From Methylotenera sp. (lineage in GTDB: Bacteria; Pseudomonadota; Gammaproteobacteria; Burkholderiales; Methylophilaceae): a stretch of DNA of 57,463 nt. Below the pieces are notes generated by a model that worked only from the letters and a program-made list of their open reading frames with translations, was not told the DNA's origin and did no database searches. The translations under genes and the position numbers were made by a program. Location: assembly GCA_028688575.1 (NCBI GenBank), contig JAQTXW010000008.1, positions 1 to 57,463 on the forward strand. The letters are read 5' to 3'. Shown in pieces: positions 35,334 to 42,360 of the stretch (the first letter of the stretch is position 1; each line of letters starts with the position of its first letter).

Positions 35334-35342
35334 CTAGACATG
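35331..35342 (-). promoter_or_regulatory. Candidate PhnF operator over the phnF start
   Basis: CATCTAGACATG spans the start codon and has TCTAGA at its centre. It shares ten bases with the site at 31623-31634. Position over the first codon fits repression by PhnF itself. Confidence 0.4.
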
Positions 35343-35391
35343 CCTATAAGATTCAACAGGCACCACTTTAGAGAGCTAATGCGTCAACTAG

Positions 35392-35420
35392 ATGAATGAA
35401 ATATGAAGATTTTTTGACAG
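35392..35420 (-). promoter_or_regulatory. Candidate three-repeat Pho box of the phn operon
   Basis: On the minus strand three 7-mers follow with an 11-base period: CTGTCAA (35420-35414), TCTTCAT (35409-35403) and CATTCAT (35398-35392), separated by four bases (AAAA, ATTT). They match the PhoB repeat CTGTCAT at 6, 4 and 5 of 7 positions. It lies about 60-90 bases before phnF. It is weaker than the porin box, but C-P lyase operons are normally in the Pho regulon. Confidence 0.55.
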
Positions 35421-35427
35421 AAGCCCC

Positions 35428-35451
35428 GGACTTATAAACTGGACTTATAAA
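35428..35451 (+). repeat. Tandem 11-bp repeat in the phnF/EAL divergent promoter region
   Basis: GGACTTATAAA occurs at 35428-35438 and again at 35441-35451, with a 2-base spacer. It lies 93 bases before the start of the EAL-GGDEF gene. It may be a regulator site or part of overlapping -10 elements. Confidence 0.5.
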
Positions 35452-35543
35452 TTATTATCCATCTACACTAAATAAAATAGGTTCATAAGATTGTCACATT
35501 GAGTTGCTAGCTTTAGTACTCAATCACACATGTGAGCTTAATC

Positions 35544-37340
35544 ATGAAACATAACGTCGCATTATTCAATCAGGTGAATGTAATCAAAAACACCATAGAC
35601 CCAATTGCTGGCCAATTGCGAGAGATTATTGACAACAGTCGATTAAGCGCGGTGTTTCAGCCGATTATTGCAATCAAAACTGGCGAAATACTGGGTCATG
35701 AAGGGCTGATTCGCGGGCCTGCAGATAGCGCATTGCATTCACCGCTCAAGTTGTTTAACACCGCAAGAACCTATGACATGGTCACGGAGGTGGAATATTT
35801 AGCCAGACGTGAGGTATTACAGTCATTCTACAAACTCTCAGGAGTGGGTAAGGTTTTTCTCAATATCAGCCCGGATGTACTCACAAACCCCAACTCCAAA
35901 GTAGGAGAAACGCTTAAATATGTTGAGGAAATCGGCCTGAGTCCGCAGCAAGTGGTGATTGAGCTGACAGAAAATGCGGCCACCACCGACTATCAAATGT
36001 TACGAGATGCCTCACATTATTATCGTGCCATGGGGTTTGAAATTGCAATTGACGACCTGGGTGAAGGTTTTTCTGGCCTGCGCATGTGGTCAGAACTGCG
36101 GCCAAATTACGTAAAAATTGACCAGCACTTTGTCCAGGGCATTAATCACGACCCACTAAAATGGCAATTTGTACGCTCAATTCAGGAAATTGCCAACAAA
36201 TCTGGTGCACGTATCATTGCTGAGGGGGTAGAGACTGAACAGGAACTCATCGCCATCAGAGAAATTGGCATCGCCTTTGGGCAGGGCTATTACATCACGC
36301 GCCCACAAACACAACTCATCAGAGAAGTTCCCGCGCATGTAAAACAATCACTCGGTGCTAAATATATGAATCAAACCTACTGCATAAGCAAAAAAGTGAC
36401 CGTAGAAAATCTAATGAAAACAGTGCCATGCCTATCACCCGAAATTTCAAATGATTTGGTACTGAAACAATTTGAACTCATGCCAGAAGTCAACGCCATG
36501 CCCGTGGTTAAAAATGGCTGGCCTATTGGCATCATTGGCCGTCATTACATCACGAGCCTGTTTTCAAAACGCTACTACCGTGAACTTTATGGCAAAAGCC
36601 CATGTGAAATCATCATGGACAACAAACCAGTGATTATTGACAAATCCGCGAGCCTGCAAGACATCAGTGAACTTATTCTGCAAAGTGACCCGCATTACCT
36701 TTCCGTAGGGTTTATTGTGACAGACAATGACCACTATGCAGGCATGGGTAGCGGGCATGATTTACTGCGCTTGTTTACGCAGATGCAACTAAGCGAAGCA
36801 CGCTACGCCAACCCCTTAACGCTACTGCCTGGCAATGTGCCAATTAATGAGCACATTACGGAGTTGCTCAGTACTCACGTGCCATTTGTCACCTGTTATT
36901 TCGATTTAGACTTTTTTAAACCGTTTAATGACGTACACGGTTACAAAAAAGGGGATGACGTGATTCAACTGCTTGGCACTTTGCTTAAAGAAAACTGCGC
37001 CAAAGACATCGACTTTATTGGTCATATTGGTGGTGATGATTTTATTGTGTTGTTTCAAAGTCAAGATTGGGAACAACGCTGCAACACCATCATGGCAAGA
37101 TTCTCAGAAGTGGTGAAATGGTTTTATACTGATGAGCAACGTCAGAATAACGGCATGGAAGTTGAAGACCGAACAGGCAACCGCACATTCCAGCCACTGA
37201 TCAGCATTTCTATAGGTGCAGTGATTACTCAGCACGAACAATTTAGCTCCCCGCACGAAGTATCCAGTGCCGCAGCCCTGGCTAAAAAACAAGCCAAAAA
37301 AATCTCTGGCAACGCCATATTTATTGAACGCCGTCAATAA
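35544..37340 (+). CDS. EAL-CBS-GGDEF cyclic-di-GMP protein
   Basis: This 598-residue protein (ATG at 35544; a GTG at 35532 is possible) has an unusual order: EAL domain first (about residues 15-265), then a CBS-type pair (about 280-425), then GGDEF (about 430-595). EAL residues are present: GHEGLIRGP, IELTENAA, IDDLGEGFSGL, VKIDQHF, AEGVETEQEL. The GGDEF site reads IGGDDFIVLF, a variant that can be active. It may thus both break down and make c-di-GMP, with the CBS part sensing a nucleotide. It is divergent from phnF, 198-210 bases away. No membrane segment is seen. Confidence 0.9.
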   Translation: MKHNVALFNQVNVIKNTIDPIAGQLREIIDNSRLSAVFQPIIAIKTGEILGHEGLIRGPADSALHSPLKLFNTARTYDMVTEVEYLARREVLQSFYKLSGVGKVFLNISPDVLTNPNSKVGETLKYVEEIGLSPQQVVIELTENAATTDYQMLRDASHYYRAMGFEIAIDDLGEGFSGLRMWSELRPNYVKIDQHFVQGINHDPLKWQFVRSIQEIANKSGARIIAEGVETEQELIAIREIGIAFGQGYYITRPQTQLIREVPAHVKQSLGAKYMNQTYCISKKVTVENLMKTVPCLSPEISNDLVLKQFELMPEVNAMPVVKNGWPIGIIGRHYITSLFSKRYYRELYGKSPCEIIMDNKPVIIDKSASLQDISELILQSDPHYLSVGFIVTDNDHYAGMGSGHDLLRLFTQMQLSEARYANPLTLLPGNVPINEHITELLSTHVPFVTCYFDLDFFKPFNDVHGYKKGDDVIQLLGTLLKENCAKDIDFIGHIGGDDFIVLFQSQDWEQRCNTIMARFSEVVKWFYTDEQRQNNGMEVEDRTGNRTFQPLISISIGAVITQHEQFSSPHEVSSAAALAKKQAKKISGNAIFIERRQ

Positions 37341-37485
37341 AGCGCACTATGCTGTGTCAACCATCTGCCTGAATTGGCGTTATCTCCAAACAAGTAACAA
37401 CGCATTCTATAATCAGTTTTTTGCTTTATAATGTGGTGTTGTTTAAATAACCATCTCAAACTTTGAGAAATCTGGAGAAAAATGA

Positions 37486-38022
37486 ATGAAAAAATTTCTA
37501 GCCCTAATCGCGCTTAGCTTAACGACAAGCTTGGTTTCTTTCACCGCCGCGGCACATGGACCATCACCTCTAAAAGTAGACAAATCTGTCACCATTAAAG
37601 CTGACCCAGCAAAAGTTTGGGCAATAGTCAAAGATTTTGGCGGCCTGCATAAATGGCACCCTGCCATTGCCAGCACCAAGTTAGAGAAAAAAGGCGACGA
37701 CACCTTCAGAACGCTCACCCTTAAAGACGGTGGCACTATCTACGAAAAACTGCGCAGCGTAGATGATGGCGACATGAAAATCCGCTACGAAATCGTAGAA
37801 AGCCGCTTACCACTCACTGACTACAATGCGTTTATGGTGGTCACCAAAGGTGCAAACCCAGGTGAAACCAACGTGCAATGGGTTGGCCGCTTTTACCGCT
37901 TGTATAAATTAAACCCACCAATTCCTGCTGGCCAAGATGATGAAACTGCATTAAACACCATCAACGGCATTTTTGACGCAGGCTTGGCAGGGTTGAAAAA
38001 GGCCGCAGAATCGTCAAAGTAA
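37486..38022 (+). CDS. mxaD: MxaD-like periplasmic SRPBCC protein
   Basis: This 178-residue protein has a signal peptide ending ...FTAAA before HGPSPLKV (about residue 23) and an SRPBCC/polyketide-cyclase fold (VDKSVTIKADPAKVWAIVKD, GGLHKWHPAIAST, RFYRLYKLNPPIP). It strongly resembles MxaD, which in methylotrophs helps electron flow from methanol dehydrogenase to cytochrome cL. No mxa or xox genes lie in this window, so it is detached from any dehydrogenase cluster here. It is the main sign of methylotrophy in the window. Confidence 0.82.
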   Translation: MKKFLALIALSLTTSLVSFTAAAHGPSPLKVDKSVTIKADPAKVWAIVKDFGGLHKWHPAIASTKLEKKGDDTFRTLTLKDGGTIYEKLRSVDDGDMKIRYEIVESRLPLTDYNAFMVVTKGANPGETNVQWVGRFYRLYKLNPPIPAGQDDETALNTINGIFDAGLAGLKKAAESSK

Positions 38023-38167
38023 CAGGCCAGGAAACTGGCCAAAACGAAGACAGCAGCCAAGCAAAACCATGGTGGAAATTCTGGTAAACACTCAAAACCA
38101 CCCTATAGGGTGACCACTATAGCCAGTTGACTGACAAAATTTGTCACCTCATCATGCGTTATGTCAC

Positions 38168-38196
38168 AAAAAAGCGAGGCAAACCCTCGCTTTTTT
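38168..38196 (+). terminator. Terminator after the MxaD-like gene
   Basis: AAAAAAGCGAGG and CCTCGCTTTTTT form a stem with a 5-base loop followed by a T run; it would work in both directions. Confidence 0.88.
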
Positions 38197-38508
38197 GTTG
38201 GGCAAAACTCACTCTATGTTCCCATTTATTTTTATTTAATGTAATTTACAATAATTTACATTTGCCGCGCTCATCACCCTCCCCTCTAACAGGTTTCACG
38301 CACCCCCAGATAATCCATGCAATGTCACACGTAGTCATTAGCATTGAATGCCTAAAAAGCTTTAATATTTAATGGATTGCAACTTTCTGCTAGCTTTAGC
38401 CACAGCCAACAGTACAAAATGATGTATGCTATCGATACATGCAATCTACGTGCAATTTGTTTAATAAATTGTAGTAGACTTGAATATTTAAGCGTGTGAA
38501 ATTTAAAG

Positions 38509-38525
38509 TTGGCATAGCTTATGCT
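38509..38525 (+). promoter_or_regulatory. Sigma54-type promoter of the pilin gene
   Basis: TTGGCATAGCTTATGCT matches the -24/-12 consensus (TTGGCA...TTGCW) with GG and GC ten bases apart. It lies about 80 bases upstream of the pilin ATG. Type IV pilin genes are commonly transcribed by RpoN with PilR, which supports the call. Confidence 0.75.
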
Positions 38526-38606
38526 TATAACAAATTGAGCACAGCAATAATAGATTTAATACGTTGCAGTGTATTTTGCGTAATTTTTCAGAAAAAGGAA
38601 ATTAAA

Positions 38607-39014
38607 ATGAAACAAGTACAAAAAGGTTTTACCCTGATTGAGTTAATGATTGTTGTGGCAATTATCGGTATTTTGGCGGCAGTTGCAATTCCAGCATATT
38701 CTGATTACCAATCAAAAACAAAAGTGACAGCAGGCCTTGCAGAGATTGCTGGATACAAAACAGCATTTGAGCTAGTAGTGAACGAAGGAGACACACCAAC
38801 AGCTACGCTTGTAGGTGTTGTAGATACGACTACTGCAAACTGCAATCCAATCGCTGTGAATGCTGGATCAATGGTTTGTACAGTTACTAACGCACCTACA
38901 CAAGTTAATGGTAAAACAGTAACTTTGACACGTAATGCGACTACTGGCGCTTGGACATGTGCAACAAATGCAGCTAACAAATACGCTCCAGGCAAAGGTT
39001 GCCCAGGCGTTTAA
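38607..39014 (+). CDS. pilA: Type IV major pilin
   Basis: The ATG at 38607 follows AAAAAGGAAATT and gives a 135-residue prepilin. The leader MKQVQKG is cut before F, followed by the N-methylated helix [20 protein letters not shown] with the conserved glutamate at +5. Near the C-terminus cysteines in WTCATNA and GKGCPGV should form the pilin disulphide loop. The assembly ATPase and platform genes pilB and pilC are at 52853-55862. Longer upstream frames would spoil the leader. Confidence 0.94.
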   Translation: MKQVQKGFTLIELMIVVAIIGILAAVAIPAYSDYQSKTKVTAGLAEIAGYKTAFELVVNEGDTPTATLVGVVDTTTANCNPIAVNAGSMVCTVTNAPTQVNGKTVTLTRNATTGAWTCATNAANKYAPGKGCPGV

Positions 39015-39021
39015 TAGCTAG

Positions 39022-39047
39022 CGTAGCCACGATGTAATGTAATCGAG
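39022..39047 (+). repeat. REP-like hairpin after pilA
   Basis: CGTAGCC-A-CGAT pairs with ATCG-A-GG, with one mismatch in the stem. It has the GTAG foot. The sequence through the following terminator is repeated, in altered form, at 39720-39855 on the other side of the transposase gene. Confidence 0.6.
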
Positions 39048-39068
39048 GTTTAACGTAACAAACAATTA

Positions 39069-39099
39069 CCCCCGCAAATTGCGGGGGTTATTGTTTTTG
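39069..39099 (+). terminator. Pilin gene terminator
   Basis: CCCCCGC (39069-39075) pairs with GCGGGGG (39081-39087), followed by TTATTGTTTTTG. It lies 55 bases after the pilA stop. Confidence 0.88.
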
Positions 39100-39112
39100 C
39101 CTGCTGCCTTTC

Positions 39113-39143
39113 CCTTGATTCCGCTACGCTACATCACGGCTAC
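39113..39143 (-). repeat. REP-like hairpin, inverted, next to the RAYT gene 3' end
   Basis: On the minus strand it begins with GTAGCCGTGATGTAGCG and ends GGAATCAAGG, closely matching the loop and right arm of the REP units at 21758 and 40018. The left arm is partly changed. Confidence 0.65.
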
Positions 39144-39179
39144 ATGATGGTGGCTGCACGGCACTTCCTCTCTACTTTA

Positions 39180-39704
39180 TCATTCACCGTAACTACCATC
39201 ATCCCGCATACCACCTGCCCAATTACTTGGGTAAATACCGCGTTTTACATCGCGATGAAAACTGGAATACGGCCAATCAACTACTGCTTTTACCAAACCA
39301 TGTTTAACTGGGTTAATGTAACAATAATCTACACAACGGCGTAAATCGTTATCGTCTTTAATCGTGTGTTCCCAAAATCGGCGTTGCCAACATACGGCTG
39401 AACCATCTGCCCGCATGGTAATGGCTACGCCCTGTTTTTTAACGACCCGCACAAAATGTGCTTTAATCGCCCGCCAACGGCCTGAATAATCACTATCATC
39501 GCTTGGCAATGTCCACACGGCATGCAGATGGTCAGGCAATACCACCCAAGCCACAATTTCAAACGGGTGATGTTGCTGCACTTTTTTTAATGATTCTCGC
39601 AATACTTCAATATGTTGAATCAGTAAATCTGAACGGCGGTCAATCAACGTCACCGTAAAAAAATATGTTCCGCCTGCCACCAAATTACGCCGATATTGCA
39701 CCAT
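39180..39704 (-). CDS. REP-associated tyrosine transposase (RAYT, Y1 family)
   Basis: This 174-residue protein is an IS200-like Y1 transposase of the RAYT group. The HUH metal-binding motif is LPDHLHAVW (H59, H61). The segments WQRRFWEHTI and YCYINPVKHGLV are RAYT hallmarks; Y127 or Y129 would be the nucleophile. RAYTs are single-copy, non-self-mobilising relatives of transposases that bind and nick REP hairpins with a GTAG-type foot. REP-like units lie on both sides of this gene and elsewhere in the window. It appears intact. Confidence 0.92.
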   Translation of the reverse strand: MVQYRRNLVAGGTYFFTVTLIDRRSDLLIQHIEVLRESLKKVQQHHPFEIVAWVVLPDHLHAVWTLPSDDSDYSGRWRAIKAHFVRVVKKQGVAITMRADGSAVCWQRRFWEHTIKDDNDLRRCVDYCYINPVKHGLVKAVVDWPYSSFHRDVKRGIYPSNWAGGMRDDGSYGE

Positions 39705-39719
39705 AGGTAAAGCCTAACA

Positions 39720-39855
39720 GTAGCCGCGATGTAGTGCATCAGGAAAACTGATAAGCACTGCTAAGCTGGTAAACCAGCAAGCATTGCTAAATGGAATCGA
39801 GGTTTAACCTAACAAAAAAACTCCTGCAAATTGCAAGGGTTTTGTTTTTGAGTCG
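39720..39855 (+). repeat. Second copy of the pilA 3' region (REP + terminator-like hairpin)
   Basis: GTAGCCGCGATGTAGTG at 39720 and GGAATCGAGGTTTAAC at 39793 correspond to GTAGCCACGATGTAATG and ATCGAGGTTTAAC after pilA. About 50 bases with their own small hairpin (GCTGG-taaa-CCAGC) are inserted between them. Then follow CTGCAAATTGCA and GGGTTTTGTTTTTG, matching the pilin terminator region but with a weakened stem. The two copies bracket the RAYT gene in direct orientation. Confidence 0.7.
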
Positions 39856-40017
39856 CATTGTGCTCTCTATGGGTGAATGTTATTACCCTCTACGGGTAAT
39901 GCTGGTTATTTCACTCGATTATCATCGATGCTTGTGATGTGGGTCACGAGCCTCAATGCAACGTGATTAACTCGCGCTTTAATTCGGGGCAGCACTTCAT
40001 GGCACTCGGTTAAGTGA

Positions 40018-40096
40018 GCGTAGCCTTGATGAAGCTTAACGGAATCAAGGTTTCACATAGCAACCTCGATTGCATTTCATTCCATCGAGGCTACGC
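40018..40096. repeat. REP pair (BIME-like)
   Basis: First unit: GCGTAGCCTTGAT ... AATCAAGG (40018-40050). Second, inverted unit: CCTCGAT (40064-40070) / ATCGAGG (40084-40090) followed by CTACGC. It is nearly identical to the pair at 21758-21839. Confidence 0.8.
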
Positions 40097-40132
40097 TGAC
40101 TAATTGGTCATCCAGGCAATTTACAAGGAGCG

Positions 40133-40225
40133 ATGTCATATATTCCTGAGGCATATCAACAGAGATTTCTTGAATTAGTAGCAGAGGTAAGGCCTGATTT
40201 ATTAAAGACACTGGAGACACATTAA
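40133..40225 (+). CDS. Possible small protein of 30 residues
   Basis: An ATG at 40133 follows a very good AAGGAG at 40125-40130 and opens a 30-codon frame (starts MSYIPEAYQQRF, ends KTLETH). The peptide is likely helical and slightly acidic. I do not recognise it. It could be a real small protein, or the remains of a longer gene broken by the REP insertions upstream. Confidence 0.3.
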   Translation: MSYIPEAYQQRFLELVAEVRPDLLKTLETH

Positions 40226-40275
40226 CGTGAATAGCCAGCACAGCTTCTGCGATGTATGGGTATAGGTGGAACTAA

Positions 40276-41349
40276 TTAACCACGCGCCCGCGTGCCGCCC
40301 GCCAACACCAGCACATCAAACCCGCGCTGCGCTAATATAAAGGCTGCGGCTGAGCTGCGGCGGCCTGTTTGGCAATACACCAAATAAGTTTTGGTTTTGT
40401 CCAGAGTATCCGCATGCTGGCGAATATCGCCCACGGGCAAGTTGATTGCGCCGCGAATGTGATCAAACGTATATTCCGAGGGTAACCGCACATCTACCCA
40501 CACCGCCCCCTCGGCCACCATGCGCTCAGCATCCAGCCATTTAACTTGCGTAATGAGTGGCGCTTTGAGTAGCTCTACAAAGTCTGTTTTGTTTAATCTT
40601 AATAGCTCACCATCTGTTTTCATGGTGACGGTTGCACTGCGTTTATTATCCGAAGCCAGTGCTTCCTCACCAAAGGCGTTTCCTGCTTCCAGTTCGGCAA
40701 CCACTTCAGGCGGGCGTGTGAAGTCATGCACTTTGCTGACAATGACCGTGCCGCGCTCGATTAAATAATAATAGTCACCCTCCATGCCCTGCTGAATGAT
40801 AGTTTGACCCGCTGTGGTGGTGATGCGCGTCATGCGTTTAAACATGGCTTCAATATTAGCTGCAGGCAAACGGCTGAATACGCCTTTTTGCAGTTTTTCC
40901 ACACTAAATACGCTGGTGTCGTGCATCCAGTCGGCAGTGGTTCTGGCATGATGATCCTCTGATGCTGTTCGCTGCTGGCGCATCTCACCCTGAGATAGCT
41001 GATCCCATGTCATCATGATATCGAGCAAATCCATGTCGATACGCAGTATCTCAATATCGGTCAATGCGATGGTGTCTTTGATTTTAGCGTCTTGATTCAG
41101 TGGGTGTTTTGCCGCAGGTGAGCCTCCGCGCAGAATGACCTTGCTCTGGTTCACAAAGCGTATACCTAAATCGCCTTTAACCAGATAAATCGCCTGGGCA
41201 GATTTGCTGACATTCATCCGCAAGGGGTCAATGTTCTGGGTGACTTTTTCCAGAAAACACAAGGCTGCAAGCTCTTGCCTGCGCCCTGCAGAAAGCCTTG
41301 CAGTTGGCTCTAATGTATCGAGTAATAATTGATCTGATAAAGCCATCAC
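40276..41349 (-). CDS. Cyclic nucleotide-binding and rhodanese domain protein
   Basis: This 357-residue cytoplasmic protein has a degenerate cNMP-like region at the start (about 20-110), a clear cyclic-nucleotide-binding domain (about 160-260, with GQTIIQQGMEGDYYYLIERG and NAFGEEALASDNKRSATV), and a C-terminal rhodanese domain (about 270-355) with the active-site loop VYCQTGRRSSAA (C326). There is no helix-turn-helix, so it is not a CRP-type regulator. The upstream gene encodes a likely cyclic-nucleotide phosphodiesterase, so both may act on the same second messenger. Confidence 0.88.
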   Translation of the reverse strand: MMALSDQLLLDTLEPTARLSAGRRQELAALCFLEKVTQNIDPLRMNVSKSAQAIYLVKGDLGIRFVNQSKVILRGGSPAAKHPLNQDAKIKDTIALTDIEILRIDMDLLDIMMTWDQLSQGEMRQQRTASEDHHARTTADWMHDTSVFSVEKLQKGVFSRLPAANIEAMFKRMTRITTTAGQTIIQQGMEGDYYYLIERGTVIVSKVHDFTRPPEVVAELEAGNAFGEEALASDNKRSATVTMKTDGELLRLNKTDFVELLKAPLITQVKWLDAERMVAEGAVWVDVRLPSEYTFDHIRGAINLPVGDIRQHADTLDKTKTYLVYCQTGRRSSAAAFILAQRGFDVLVLAGGTRARG

Positions 41350-41425
41350 TTCGCCTTTGTGTATTTTTATTAGGTGAAATTCATCGAATAAAACGCATGC
41401 TCGTTAAATCTACACCGAGTAAAAC

Positions 41426-42223
41426 CTAGAGTTTAAATATTTGCGCACGCTGCAACGCGGACACTGGCAGCGACAACTCGCTTTCAGCAATCTCTCGCAT
41501 GATGATTTCACCCTCACCTGGTTTTAAATGGGTAATAAAAACTTCAGGTTGCATTACGCTATGACTGCCATCTAATTCGTTTATCGATAATTTGCCAAGC
41601 TCACTCACAAGCGTTTCTGGGCAAAGATGCTTTGAAACTTTTGCAAGGGCACGTTCATCATTGCTAAAAGCGGTTTCAATGATGATATATTTTAAATTAT
41701 GAATTTTATTCACTGCCTGCCACAGTGCATCGCACACGGTTGTATCACCAGTATAAACCAAACTGTGTGACTCACCTTCAATTTGGTAACCTACGGCTGG
41801 CACCACATGCTCAACAGGTAATGATGTGATTTTTCGGCCACCTAAAGTGATGGTTTCACCCAGCTGAATGGGGTTGTAGCGCAAAAATGGCGCATCACGG
41901 CTGGGAATCGCGTTAAAATCTGGCCAGATGACCCAGTTAAATAAGTGCGCCTGCAAAATATCCAGAGTTTCTTGCGTGGCATGCAGCGTAATCGGCGCGG
42001 CGCGTATACCCATGACGGTATCGACCAGAAACGGAATAAATGCCACATGATCCAGATGCGAATGTGTCACAAAAATATGATCAATGGCTAACAGCGCATC
42101 CATAGACAAATCACCAACACCAGACCCTGCATCGATTAGAATATCATGATCGAGCAAAATTGAAGTGGTGCGTAAATCACCGCCAATGCCACCACTACAT
42201 CCAAGAATTTTAATCTGCGCCAT
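41426..42223 (-). CDS. Metallo-beta-lactamase-fold protein, likely class II cyclic nucleotide phosphodiesterase
   Basis: This 265-residue protein starts MAQIKILGCSGGIGGD and has the metal site THSHLDH (residues 53-59) followed by VAFIPFLVDTVMG, then YTGDTTVCDALW, IIIETAF and ITHLKPGE. The layout resembles class II cAMP phosphodiesterases rather than RNase Z or PhnP. It lies 76 bases upstream of the cNMP-binding/rhodanese gene on the same strand. The substrate is inferred. Confidence 0.75.
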   Translation of the reverse strand: MAQIKILGCSGGIGGDLRTTSILLDHDILIDAGSGVGDLSMDALLAIDHIFVTHSHLDHVAFIPFLVDTVMGIRAAPITLHATQETLDILQAHLFNWVIWPDFNAIPSRDAPFLRYNPIQLGETITLGGRKITSLPVEHVVPAVGYQIEGESHSLVYTGDTTVCDALWQAVNKIHNLKYIIIETAFSNDERALAKVSKHLCPETLVSELGKLSINELDGSHSVMQPEVFITHLKPGEGEIIMREIAESELSLPVSALQRAQIFKL

Positions 42224-42360
42224 TTTTAGGGGTACTCTAGGTTAAATTAAAACCACCCGATATTTTTTAAGTTACGATAAGCTTTGCATCCATAAGGGTT
42301 TAGGTAAAATCTTAGGTACAATCATAGTTTCAAAGCGATTAAGCAACCTTAAACATTACC

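Larger units (their letters stand above)
38023..38606. other. Intergenic region between the MxaD-like gene and the pilin gene
   Basis: I see no gene here. The region has a hairpin GGCCAG-gaaa-CTGGCC (38025-38040) right after the mxaD stop, a perfect TGACAAA-A-TTTGTCA inverted repeat (38132-38146), a terminator (38168-38196), an AT-rich stretch, and a sigma54-type promoter (38509-38525) for the pilin gene. Confidence 0.6.
39705..40275. other. Intergenic region between the RAYT gene and the cNMP-binding gene
   Basis: About 570 bases hold a REP-like unit with an insert (39720-39802), a degenerate copy of the pilin terminator (about 39828-39855), an unassigned stretch (39856-40017), a REP pair (40018-40096) and one small open reading frame with a good ribosome binding site (40133-40225). 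Confidence 0.6.

Noticed and set aside
38141-38167. A Pho box from TTGTCAC and ATGTCAC
   Set aside because: The two units are 20 bases apart instead of 11, so they do not fit PhoB repeats.
38127-38372. An 81-codon plus-strand frame after the MxaD-like gene
   Set aside because: It runs through a strong terminator hairpin, has no ribosome binding site and no recognisable protein pattern.
39022-40096. A CRISPR array from the repeated hairpins
   Set aside because: Units are unevenly spaced, inverted in pairs and differ in sequence; they fit REP elements and there are no cas genes.
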